A stretch of DNA of 64,000 nucleotides from Frondihabitans peucedani (GTDB lineage Bacteria > Actinomycetota > Actinomycetes > Actinomycetales > Microbacteriaceae): contig NZ_BAABAU010000004.1 of assembly GCF_039537585.1 (NCBI RefSeq), positions 186,001 through 250,000 of the forward strand, written 5' to 3'. The notes under the pieces were generated by a model that saw only the letters and a list, made by a program, of their open reading frames with translations, was not told the DNA's origin and searched no databases. The position numbers were made by a program, and so were the translations under genes. Numbering within the stretch: the first letter of the stretch is position 1; each line of letters starts with the position of its first letter. Positions 45,113 to 52,738 of this stretch are shown piece by piece.

Positions 45113-45418
45113 ATGCCCACGAAGATCACCCTCATCATCGACAACCCCTCCGACGTCGACGCGTTCGAGGCTGAGGTGCCGCAGCTCGTCGAGCTCGCGC
45201 GCGCCCTGCCCGCGGTCCGTCGCCTCGAGTCGGCGAAGGTCTGGCCGAAGGAGGACGGCACCCCGACGCCGGCCCACCGTACCCTCGACCTCTACTTCGA
45301 CTCCTACGACGACGCCTCCGCGGCCGTCGCCGGTACAGAGGCCGGTGCGTTCTTCGGAGCTCTCGGGGCCACCGGCGCGACCTTCACCGGGCTCTTCTCC
45401 GACATCGAGAGCGCGTGA
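45113..45418 (+). CDS. EthD-like small alpha/beta-barrel protein
   Basis: 101 residues with the ferredoxin-like dimeric alpha/beta barrel pattern: an opening strand KITLIIDNPSDVDAFEAEVPQLVELARALP, a central RRLESAKVWPKEDGTPTP, and a late LDLYFDSYDDASAAVAGTEAGAFFGAL. EthD family members accompany oxygenase pathways; their role is often unknown. The start ATG follows GGAGGA. A good terminator separates it from the dehydrogenase, so it has its own promoter in the 60-bp gap. Confidence 0.65.
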   Translation: MPTKITLIIDNPSDVDAFEAEVPQLVELARALPAVRRLESAKVWPKEDGTPTPAHRTLDLYFDSYDDASAAVAGTEAGAFFGALGATGATFTGLFSDIESA

Positions 45419-45519
45419 GCGTCGTCGTCGAGTGACGCAAGGCGGCGCACTGGCCGCGAAGCGCTGTCGGGACATTCTCTGGGACCCTTCTGAGACGAGG
45501 GAGGCTCTAGTGTGCTCCC

Positions 45520-46296
45520 GTGTCCTTGACAACCAGCAGTCGATCCCGCGCCACCCGTTTCCGAGACAAGTTCGTCGTCGAGGAGCGCTCCATGACGGTC
45601 GGCGCTCGTCGCGGCCTCTACCGGGCCTCGGCGATCCTGATCACCGTCGGGCTCGCCGCCTTCGTCGTCCTGCTGGTCGGGGTCCTGACGCACACCGGCT
45701 TCCAGCGTCTCGACACGCCCGTCGAGCACTGGTTCGACGACCTCCGCAGCCGCGACGTCACGTCGTTCATGATCGTCATCGCCCTGGTGTTCGGCCCGGT
45801 CGGCATGCCGATCATCGTCGTGATCGTCACCGTGGTCTGGCTGCTCGCCGCCACGCACGCCTGGAGGCCGCTGGTGCTCGCCGTCGGCATGGCGACCGGC
45901 GTGATCCTGGCGCAGGTCATCGCACCGCTCGTGAAGCACCCGCGGCCGCCGATCGGCCTGATGCTCGCCGGCCCCGATCACAGCTACTCGTTCCCGTCCG
46001 GGCACGTCCTCGGGGCGTCCGACTTCTTCGTGATCCTGGCGTTCCTGCTCGCCAGCCGGAAGCAGAACCGGGGCTTCACGATCGGAGCGTTCACCGTCGC
46101 CGTCCTGATGATCCTGCTGCAGGTCTTCAGCCGGCTCTACCTCGGCTACCACTACATCAGCGACACGACCGCGTCGATGTCGCTCTCCGCGGTGATCCTG
46201 GGAGTGGTCGTCGCCATCGACACCAGGAGGACGGCGCGCATCTCCGGGGAGTCGGTCCGGGGGGCCGACTCGCAGCTGCAGCGCGACGGCACGTGA
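45520..46296 (+). CDS. PAP2-family membrane phosphatase
   Basis: 258 residues with about five or six membrane segments. The three phosphatase signature blocks are VKHPRPP, SYSFPSGHVLG and SRLYLGYHYISD, giving the catalytic His residues. Such enzymes dephosphorylate lipid phosphates such as undecaprenyl pyrophosphate or phosphatidic acid outside the membrane. GTG 45520 yields a basic leader; ATG 45592 (MTVGARRGLYR) is an equally possible start. It overlaps the next gene by four bases. Confidence 0.88.
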   Translation: MSLTTSSRSRATRFRDKFVVEERSMTVGARRGLYRASAILITVGLAAFVVLLVGVLTHTGFQRLDTPVEHWFDDLRSRDVTSFMIVIALVFGPVGMPIIVVIVTVVWLLAATHAWRPLVLAVGMATGVILAQVIAPLVKHPRPPIGLMLAGPDHSYSFPSGHVLGASDFFVILAFLLASRKQNRGFTIGAFTVAVLMILLQVFSRLYLGYHYISDTTASMSLSAVILGVVVAIDTRRTARISGESVRGADSQLQRDGT

Positions 46297-47450
46297 CGAC
46301 CCCGCCCCTCGGGGCCCTCTACGCGGCGGGGTTCGTCACAGCATTCGGGGCGCACAGCATCGCGGCGGGTGCGGGCGCCGACACGGAGAGCCTCGGTCTG
46401 ACGGTCCTGGGGCTCGGCCTGCTGCTCGCCGTGTACGACCTCGCGGAGGTCGTCCTCAAGCCGGTGTTCGGCGTCCTGAGCGACCGGGTCGGTCAGAAGC
46501 CGGTGATCCTCGGCGGTCTGATCGGGTTCGCGGTCGTGTCGGTCGCAGGAGTCTGGGCGGTCGGCCCGATCGCGCTGGCCCTCGTCCGCTTCGGCCAGGG
46601 CGCGTGCGCCTCCGCCTTCTCCCCCTCCTCGTCCGCCGCCGTCTCGCGACTCGTGTCGAAGGACCGCGCCGGCCGCTACTTCGGGAGGTACGGCTCCTGG
46701 AAGGGCCTCGGCTATGCGGCCGGGCCGGTGCTCGGCGCGGTCCTGCTGACCACGAGCGGATCGCGCGCCCTCTTCCTCGTCCTGGCCGGCCTCGCCGCCG
46801 TGACGGCGGTCTGGGTCGCCGTCTCGATCCCGACCCTCGAACCGCTGCCCAAGAGGCGCTTCACCGTCGTCGATCTCGGCCGGCAGCTGACGGATCCCGG
46901 CTTCCTGGTGCCCACGCTGGCGCTGGCCACGGCGACCGGAGCGCTCGGAGCGGCCGTCGGGTTCCTCCCCGCCCTCGGTAGGACCGTCGGCCTGGGTGTG
47001 ATCGGCGCGACTGCCGCGGTCACGGTCCTGGCCGTCGTGTCGTCGGTGACGCAGCCCGTCGTGGGCCGCCTGCTCGACTCGGGCCGGGTGCATGTGGCGG
47101 TCGGCGTCCCCGTCGGGATCGTCGTTCTCAGCGCGGGCCTCGCCGTCGCGGCGCTGATCCCGTCACCGGCGGTGATCTTCGCCTCGGCCGTCGTGCTCGG
47201 CGTCGGGATCGGGGCGGTCACCCCGCTCGGCTTCGCCCATCTCGCCGCGACGACTCCGGACGACCGCATCGGCCGGGTGATGGGCTCGGCGGAGCTCGGC
47301 CGCGAGACGGGCGATGCGGCGGGTCCGCTCGTCGTGGGTGCCGTCGCCGCAGCCTCGTCGATCCCGGCCGGCCTCGGCGTCCTGGCCCTGCTCGGCCTCG
47401 TCGCTGCCGCTCTCAGCACCCGACTCGGAGCCGCGCGCGTTCGCGAGTGA
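46293..47450 (+). CDS. Major facilitator superfamily transporter
   Basis: 385 residues with 11-12 membrane segments. The MFS motif A in loop 2-3 is clear (VFGVLSDRVGQKPVILGGLIG). The mid-loop contains TLEPLPKRRFTVVDLGRQL, and motif C-like GYAAGPVLGAVL is in segment 5. The shape suits a proton-driven drug or metabolite exporter. GTG 46293 overlaps the PAP2 stop, so the two are co-translated. The substrate is unknown. Confidence 0.88.
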   Translation: MTTPPLGALYAAGFVTAFGAHSIAAGAGADTESLGLTVLGLGLLLAVYDLAEVVLKPVFGVLSDRVGQKPVILGGLIGFAVVSVAGVWAVGPIALALVRFGQGACASAFSPSSSAAVSRLVSKDRAGRYFGRYGSWKGLGYAAGPVLGAVLLTTSGSRALFLVLAGLAAVTAVWVAVSIPTLEPLPKRRFTVVDLGRQLTDPGFLVPTLALATATGALGAAVGFLPALGRTVGLGVIGATAAVTVLAVVSSVTQPVVGRLLDSGRVHVAVGVPVGIVVLSAGLAVAALIPSPAVIFASAVVLGVGIGAVTPLGFAHLAATTPDDRIGRVMGSAELGRETGDAAGPLVVGAVAAASSIPAGLGVLALLGLVAAALSTRLGAARVRE

Positions 47451-47473
47451 CCCGCCTGGCCGTCCTCCGCCAC

Positions 47474-48091
47474 TCACCGCCCGAGACGGACATAGAGGTC
47501 GCGGAGAAGGCCGATCTCCCCGCCGTGATGCAGGATCTCCTGGTTCTGCCACCACACGTTGCTGAGGAACACCTCGTCGGCGTCGCTCCCGTAGGGGTAT
47601 GTGCTCAGCCCCAGCCGGTCGTAGTCGGCCTCGTCCACCCCGAGGAGTGCTGTGCGCCACACCGCTGCTGCCTCCCGGAACCTCTCGACCGCTCCGGCAG
47701 CGTCCGGGCTCGACTCGTATGCGGCCCGGTCGAAACTTCGATCTCCTCCGAGATGGCTCGCCCGCCCCAGCAGTGTCTCGGTGAGGTGGTCGAGACGCCA
47801 GGCGATCGTCGTCACGGGCGGCGGCCACGGACTCCGAGGGGCGGCGTCGCGACCCCACTCCCCTGCGCCGATGAGCTTGGCCGCGCCCGACCCTGGCCCG
47901 TCGCTCCGCCGGCGCACCGACCAGCACCCCTCGACGGGCTCCCAGAGGTATTCGTCATCGCTCATGGGTGGCACTTCGATGGGCGTCCCGTCACCGGAGT
48001 CGCTGGCTGGGCCTGCGAGGCGCGACAGGAGCCGTTCCGTCGCCCAGTCGTACTGCTGGAGGAGCGGTGCGAGGCGCTGGTTCGTCGTCAT
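47474..48091 (-). CDS. DinB/YfiT-like metal-dependent protein
   Basis: 205 residues of a four-helix bundle: LAPLLQQYDWATERLLSRLAG at the start, TTIAWRLDHLTETLLGRA with the middle His, and QNQEILHHGGEIGLLRDLY with the C-terminal His pair. Together these match the DinB His triad that binds a divalent metal. Members are often thiol-dependent (bacillithiol or mycothiol) transferases. ATG 48091 (MTTNQRLAP) is preferred; the open frame extends eight residues upstream. Confidence 0.8.
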   Translation of the reverse strand: MTTNQRLAPLLQQYDWATERLLSRLAGPASDSGDGTPIEVPPMSDDEYLWEPVEGCWSVRRRSDGPGSGAAKLIGAGEWGRDAAPRSPWPPPVTTIAWRLDHLTETLLGRASHLGGDRSFDRAAYESSPDAAGAVERFREAAAVWRTALLGVDEADYDRLGLSTYPYGSDADEVFLSNVWWQNQEILHHGGEIGLLRDLYVRLGR

Positions 48092-48127
48092 GCGCTGGAG
48101 CCTACGCACCGGCACTAGCCTGAGGCG

Positions 48128-48727
48128 ATGAACACGGGGCGGATCGTACTGGGGGTGTCGACGACCCTGGCCGTCGTTGCAGCGGCGGGGCTGATCGTGG
48201 AGCTGTCGCTCTCCGGCCCGGGCGGCGTCGAGGCCCCGCGAACGGCGCCGGTCCAGGGGCCGACCATCGCCGTGTGCGGCTCACCGTCCGATCCTGCCGC
48301 CGAGCCGTTCCGGTCGATGGCGGCGAGCTTCGTCATCAAGAACACCTCCGATTCGTCGGTCATCCTCGAGAGTCTCCGGGCGACGACTCTGGACGGCCTC
48401 GCCTCGGCCCGCGCCACGGTCTCCCTCGGCGCTGCTCGCGATGAGACGCGTGGATACAAGACCGGCGCGGCCGTCGGCGTACCGGCCGCGGACGTGGCCA
48501 GGAGCTCGCCCGTCTCCCGCGCGCACCCGATCACGCTCGTCCCGCACTCCTACGCCACCGTCATCACGAGCATGACGCTGGCCGCCCGCGTGAACGGGGG
48601 CCGCGCGTCCGACTTCGAGCTCGACACGAAGCAGGACGGCGGGGAGGTCTCCGCGCAGATCATCAGGGCGACGGTGAGCCTCGGCGTCAGCGGCGATGCG
48701 TGCCGCGTCCTCGCGGCTCAACGCTGA
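48128..48727 (+). CDS. Uncharacterised exported or anchored protein
   Basis: 199 residues. A single N-terminal hydrophobic segment (RIVLGVSTTLAVVAAAGLIVELSL) acts as signal or anchor, and the rest is an extracellular beta-rich domain with two Cys (AVCGSPSD and GDACRVL), which could form one disulfide joining its ends. Repeated short strands (ASFVIKNTSDSSVILESLRATTL) recall small immunoglobulin-like domains. No family is recognised. Confidence 0.6.
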   Translation: MNTGRIVLGVSTTLAVVAAAGLIVELSLSGPGGVEAPRTAPVQGPTIAVCGSPSDPAAEPFRSMAASFVIKNTSDSSVILESLRATTLDGLASARATVSLGAARDETRGYKTGAAVGVPAADVARSSPVSRAHPITLVPHSYATVITSMTLAARVNGGRASDFELDTKQDGGEVSAQIIRATVSLGVSGDACRVLAAQR

Positions 48728-48759
48728 CGAGGCCTGGCGCGCCTGCGCGATCGGCCTCG
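48728..48759 (+). terminator. Short hairpin after the exported-protein gene
   Basis: CGAGGCC (48728-48734) and GGCCTCG (48753-48759) form a 7-bp stem directly after the stop codon. The next 140 bp contain AATACTGT-like sequence but no clear promoter for the lectin gene. Confidence 0.45.
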
Positions 48760-48900
48760 GCGAAGGTCATCCTCACGGCACGAACGAAGACACCTCTCGG
48801 CGGATCGCCCCGGAACACACGGTCGAATACTGTCACCCTCATCACCACGAGCAAGCGCGGATCCCCCGCTCGCCGACCGTCCGTTCCAGGGGGAAGGATC

Positions 48901-49653
48901 ATGAAGAGCATCACCAAGCGCGGCATCGCAGCCGCCCTCACCGTCGCCGCGCTGGCCGTCGGCAGCGCCGTCGTGGCGTCGCCCGCGTCGGCGTACATGA
49001 CGGTCGGGCAGACGCTCGGGCCGACTCAGGCGATGAACGCCACGAACTCGCAGTACTACCTCATGATGCGAGCCGACGGGGACCTCGTCGTCATCGGCAA
49101 CGGCAGCGAGCGCCCCCTGTGGTCCTCCGGCACCGCCGGGAACCCCGGAGCCGTTCTTCACCTCCAGGTCGACGACAATGCCGTCATCCGCTCGAAGGCG
49201 GGCAAGGTGATCTGGGCCAGCGGTACCTCGCGCCCGTCCGAGAACCACGGCCTCATCACCACCGGCAACGACGGCCGGTTCAACGTCCTCGACAACCACC
49301 ACAAGCTCCGCTGGCAGAGCGACACGACCGGCACCGACTACATCACCCCGGGGTCCAGCCTCACCGCGAAGGGCTACCTGTACCCGGGATCGGCGAGGTT
49401 CAGCTTCCAGACCGACGGCAACCTCGTCGCCTCGACGGGAGGCAAGGTCACCTGGTCGGCGCACACACAGAACACGTCCCCCGACATCCTGCGCTTCCAG
49501 AGCGACGGGAACCTCGTCCTCTACACGGCCCACCAGGCGAAGGCGGTCTGGTCGTCGAAGACCGCAGGATCGAAGGCCGACAAGCTCCGAATTACGCCTG
49601 CCGGCAAGCTCGTTCTGCTCCGCGGCACGACCGTCGTCTGGACGGCGCCCTGA
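48901..49653 (+). CDS. Secreted bulb-type mannose-lectin (B-lectin) domain protein
   Basis: 250 residues. Signal peptide MKSITKRGIAAALTVAALAV ends near SPASAY. The mature protein is two tandem B-lectin modules, with repeated MRADGDLVVIGNG, FQTDGNLVAS and FQSDGNLVLYTA (the QxDxNxVxY sugar-binding signature) and alternating W-S strands (PLWSSGT, VIWASGT, RWQSDTT, VTWSAHT, VWSSKT). Such proteins bind mannose-rich glycans or act as bacteriocin-like lectins. The first module's sites are degenerate. A GGGGGAAGGATC ribosome-binding site precedes the ATG. Confidence 0.9.
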   Translation: MKSITKRGIAAALTVAALAVGSAVVASPASAYMTVGQTLGPTQAMNATNSQYYLMMRADGDLVVIGNGSERPLWSSGTAGNPGAVLHLQVDDNAVIRSKAGKVIWASGTSRPSENHGLITTGNDGRFNVLDNHHKLRWQSDTTGTDYITPGSSLTAKGYLYPGSARFSFQTDGNLVASTGGKVTWSAHTQNTSPDILRFQSDGNLVLYTAHQAKAVWSSKTAGSKADKLRITPAGKLVLLRGTTVVWTAP

Positions 49654-49670
49654 CCTGACGGTCCTGGCAA

Positions 49671-49716
49671 GAGAAGGAACGCGCGGCCCGGGTCTCGGGT
49701 CGCGCTCTTCCTTCTC
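49671..49716 (+). terminator. Terminator after the lectin gene
   Basis: GAGAAGGAA (49671-49679) and TTCCTTCTC (49708-49716) pair perfectly, and the inside CGCGCG/CGCG segments extend the stem. It begins 18 bp after the stop. Confidence 0.7.
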
Positions 49717-49872
49717 AGCTTCTGCGTCGGGGTGCCTTCATGAGGAGATCAGCTCTCCGCGGCGCCAGAGTCCTCCACTGCCGACTTCGTGCCCCTGCCC
49801 CTCCGGAGCGGTGAGGCGTCTCGCCGCGTCGATCCGGTGGAGTATTCGCAGGATGTAGTGGAGAATCTGCGT

Positions 49873-50235
49873 ATGCACTTGGATACGGATATACCAGAGC
49901 TCGGTCCCGACTCGGAGTTCGCCGAACTGGCAGCCGAGGTGTTCGCGATGCTGGCGGACGCCACCCGGGTGCGCATCATCCTGGCCCTCCGCACCGTCGA
50001 AGAGCTGTCCGTGAACACCCTGGCCGATCTCGTCGACAAGAGCCCCGCCGCGGTCTCTCAGCACCTCGCGAAGCTCCGCCTCTCGAAGATGGTCCACACG
50101 CGCCGCGAGGGCACGACCGTCTTCTACCGGCTGGTGGACGAGCACGCGTCTGCGCTGGTCATCGACGCCGTGAAGCAGGCGGAGCACGTCGTAGGGAGCC
50201 CTTCTCACCACGAACGCTCGGAGAGGCGAGCATGA
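49873..50235 (+). CDS. ArsR/SmtB-family metal-sensing repressor
   Basis: 120 residues from the ATG chosen (MHLDTDIPELGPDSEF). The winged helix is ELAAEVFAMLADATRVRIILALRTVEELSVNTLADLVDKSPAAVSQHLAKLRLSKMVHTRREGTTVFYRL. The last helix, LVDEHASALVIDAVKQAEHV, has the D-x-H start of the alpha-5 metal site, with Gln and His where SmtB has His and Glu, so a zinc, nickel or cobalt variant is likely. It overlaps the CDF transporter gene by four bases, and possible starts lie upstream (GTG 49789). Confidence 0.88.
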   Translation: MHLDTDIPELGPDSEFAELAAEVFAMLADATRVRIILALRTVEELSVNTLADLVDKSPAAVSQHLAKLRLSKMVHTRREGTTVFYRLVDEHASALVIDAVKQAEHVVGSPSHHERSERRA

Positions 50236-51257
50236 GTCGCCCGACCGGCCCGCAGTCGCACGACCACTCACACCCCCATGACCACGACCACCCGCATGAC
50301 CACGACCACGACCACGCGCACGGAGGCGTGAAGGGGTTCCTCTACGACCTCTTCGTGCCTCACACACACGATTCCGCCGAGTCCATCGACGACGCGATGG
50401 AGGCCAGCAGCGCGGGCGTCCGCGCCCTCAAGATAAGCATGTTCGTCCTGCTCGCCACGACGGTCCTGCAGTTCGTGATCGTCCTCCTCACCGGGAGCGT
50501 CGCCCTCCTGGCGGACACTATCCACAACTTCGCCGACGCTCTCACCGCCGTGCCTCTCTGGATCGCCTTCGTCCTCGGCCGCCGCATTGCGACGCGTCGG
50601 TACACCTACGGATATGGTCGCGCCGAAGACCTCGCGGGGATGTTCATCGTCTTCGTCGTCGCCCTCTCCGCCGTCATCGCAGGATGGGAGGCTGTCAACC
50701 GGTTCATCCACCCGCGTCCGATCGAGAACCCGTGGCTCCTCATCGCCGCCGGCCTGATCGGCTTCGCCGGCAATGAGCTCGTCGCGATCTACCGCATCCG
50801 CGTCGGACGCAGGATCGGCTCCGCAGCTCTCGAGGCCGACGGCGTCCACGCCCGCCTCGACGGGTTCACGTCTCTCTCGGTCGTCCTCGGCGCGATCGGC
50901 ATCCTCGTCGGATTCCCCCTCGCCGACCCCGTCATCGGCCTCCTCATCGCCGTCTCGATCCTGCTGCTCCTCTGGGGCACGGTGAAGTCCATCGGCGCGC
51001 GACTCATGGACGCCATCGATCCCGCCCTGATCGAGAAGACCGAGCATGCCCTCGAGCGCTCGGAGGGCGTCACCGCCGTCCAGGATCTCCGCCTCCGCTG
51101 GGTGGGCCACCGACTCACCGGCTCCGCCTCCATCGTCGTCGCGGCGGAATCCCTCCGGGAGGCGGGCCACGTCGCAGAGCACGCCCGCGGCCACGTGCAG
51201 GAGGCACTGCCGAACCTCGACACCTTCACGGTCACCCCGGTCGCGGGCCGCCACTGA
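50232..51257 (+). CDS. Cation diffusion facilitator (CDF) metal exporter
   Basis: 341 residues. A His/Asp-rich cytosolic N-terminus (residues 10-31, HDHSHPHDHDHPHDHDHDHAH) precedes six membrane segments. The metal site is in segment 2 (LLADTIHNFADAL) and segment 5 (ADGVHARLDGFTS), with H and D in the zinc-type positions. A C-terminal cytosolic domain follows. It exports Zn, Co, Ni or Cd in exchange for protons. ArsR control is implied by the ATGA-coupled upstream gene. Confidence 0.93.
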   Translation: MSRPTGPQSHDHSHPHDHDHPHDHDHDHAHGGVKGFLYDLFVPHTHDSAESIDDAMEASSAGVRALKISMFVLLATTVLQFVIVLLTGSVALLADTIHNFADALTAVPLWIAFVLGRRIATRRYTYGYGRAEDLAGMFIVFVVALSAVIAGWEAVNRFIHPRPIENPWLLIAAGLIGFAGNELVAIYRIRVGRRIGSAALEADGVHARLDGFTSLSVVLGAIGILVGFPLADPVIGLLIAVSILLLLWGTVKSIGARLMDAIDPALIEKTEHALERSEGVTAVQDLRLRWVGHRLTGSASIVVAAESLREAGHVAEHARGHVQEALPNLDTFTVTPVAGRH

Positions 51258-51305
51258 GAGGCACCACGAGGAGGAGCACCGGCGGCGACTCAGTGCTGCC
51301 GGCGG

Positions 51306-51341
51306 TAAAGTGCACACACCAGTGCAACTTAGGCGTACACT
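51306..51341 (+). promoter_or_regulatory. Candidate TetR operator upstream of the YhgE operon
   Basis: Two AGTGCA direct repeats (51309-51314 and 51321-51326, 12 bp apart) are followed by the inverted half-site GTACACT (51335-51341), directly before the TetR ATG at 51348. A TAAAGT at 51306-51311 could be a -10 element. Autoregulation is likely; the exact site is uncertain. Confidence 0.45.
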
Positions 51342-51347
51342 GGAGTC

Positions 51348-52022
51348 ATGACCCAGCAGCCGACCACCGTGCGCCGGGCGGCACCCCGCACGCGCGCACC
51401 GCGCCGAGACGCCGCCGAGAACCGCGAGGCGCTGATCCTGGCGGCCGCGACCCTGCTCAACCGCGATCCGAGCGCCTCCCTCGAGGCCATCGCCGCCGAG
51501 GCCGGTCTCTCACGCCGCGCCATCTACGGCCACTTCGCCACCCGCGACGCCCTGCTCCGCGAGCTCGCCGTCCACGGAGCAGCCCGCATCAACGCGGCCA
51601 TGCTCGGCGAGTCGAGCAGGAGCGACGCGCAGGATCCCGCCCTCCAGCTCGCCCAGACCGGCGCGCGGATCTGGCGCGAGGTCGACCACATCCGCGTCCT
51701 GGCCCTCCTCACCGTGCGAGGCCCCCAGGTGCAGCTCGTCGGAGACGCGCTGAAACCGTTTCGCGACCACGTGCACGACATCGTCGCGCGCGGCGTCGCC
51801 ACGGGCGCGTTCCGCTCCGACATCCCCGTCCCCACCCTCTCGCGCCTCGTGGAGAGCGCCGCGATCTCGGTGCTCGACGAGGCCGTCCGCCACGATCTCC
51901 CCTCTGCGGAGGGCCGACGCCTGGCGGTCCTGTCCGTGCTGTCCATCGCAGGATTCTCGGCAGCCGACGCCGACGCGATCCTGCGCTCCCTCGACGACCC
52001 CGCTCAGGAGGCCACCCGATGA
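51348..52022 (+). CDS. TetR-family regulator of the YhgE-type operon
   Basis: 224 residues: a basic leader, HTH NREALILAAATLLNRDPSASLEAIAAEAGLSRRAIYGHFATRDALLREL, then a helical effector domain with few aromatic residues. It is joined by a four-base overlap to a degenerate ATPase-like gene, which overlaps in turn with the YhgE/Pip-type membrane gene. It therefore heads a three-gene operon and probably represses it. Confidence 0.9.
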   Translation: MTQQPTTVRRAAPRTRAPRRDAAENREALILAAATLLNRDPSASLEAIAAEAGLSRRAIYGHFATRDALLRELAVHGAARINAAMLGESSRSDAQDPALQLAQTGARIWREVDHIRVLALLTVRGPQVQLVGDALKPFRDHVHDIVARGVATGAFRSDIPVPTLSRLVESAAISVLDEAVRHDLPSAEGRRLAVLSVLSIAGFSAADADAILRSLDDPAQEATR

Positions 52023-52738
52023 GACTCACCCTCGACGCCGTCGGGATCGGCGACGGTCCCGGCGCCGCACTCCCCGCGACCTCGGCGGTCGCGACGACCG
52101 AGACCCCCGGCATCGCCGCGGTCGAGACAGAGGGCGCCCCCACGCTCGCGTCGCTGATCGCCGGCGGCAGGATGACGCCCGAGACCGGCCGCGTGCTCCT
52201 CGACGGGCGCGACGATCCTGCCCGCATCCGCGAGCTCTTCGCCCTCGTCGACACCCCCACGGTCGCCGAGCCCTTCCCCGACCTGACCGTCCTCACCGTC
52301 GTGCAGGAGGACCTCGTGCTCGCCGACCAGCGCGGCAACCGCGAGAACGCACGCCTCTTCCTCGAGGCGATCGGACTGCCGGAGCACGAAGACACCCGGT
52401 TGAACGCCCTGCCGACCGAGGCGCGCGTGCGGCTGCTCAGCGAGCTCGCCGTCCTGCGACCGGGCGTGCAGGGTCTCGTGATCACGTCGCCCGAGCGCCA
52501 CGGCGGCGATACCGAGGCCTGGTTCCGCGTCGTGCAAGACCTCTCGGCCCGCGGCTTCACGGTGCTCGTCGTGACCGGCGTCGCGGCCTCGCTCCACCTC
52601 CAGCGCCTGCTCCCCGCCGACGCAGCCCTCCCCGCCGACGCAGCACCCGCTGCCGACGCGCCCCTCCCGGTCGACGACGGCGTCGACGCGACCCCCGCCT
52701 CCCCCGCCGTCTCGCCCGAAAGCCCTCTCGAACAATGA
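52019..52738 (+). CDS. Degenerate ABC-type ATPase-like protein lacking Walker motifs
   Basis: 239 residues that I cannot match directly to a catalytic family. The layout follows the second half of an ABC ATPase: TVVQEDLVLADQRGNRENARLFLEAIGLP (Q-loop-like region and helical domain), LNALPTEARVRLLSELAVLRPGVQGLVITSPERHGGDTEAWF where LSGGQxQR and Walker B/D-loop would sit, then FTVLVVTG. No GxxxxGKS/T Walker A is present, and Walker B has lost its acid pair. The C-terminal 35 residues are Asp/Ala/Pro-rich. It probably is a non-hydrolysing partner of the next gene's product. Confidence 0.5.
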   Translation: MRLTLDAVGIGDGPGAALPATSAVATTETPGIAAVETEGAPTLASLIAGGRMTPETGRVLLDGRDDPARIRELFALVDTPTVAEPFPDLTVLTVVQEDLVLADQRGNRENARLFLEAIGLPEHEDTRLNALPTEARVRLLSELAVLRPGVQGLVITSPERHGGDTEAWFRVVQDLSARGFTVLVVTGVAASLHLQRLLPADAALPADAAPAADAPLPVDDGVDATPASPAVSPESPLEQ

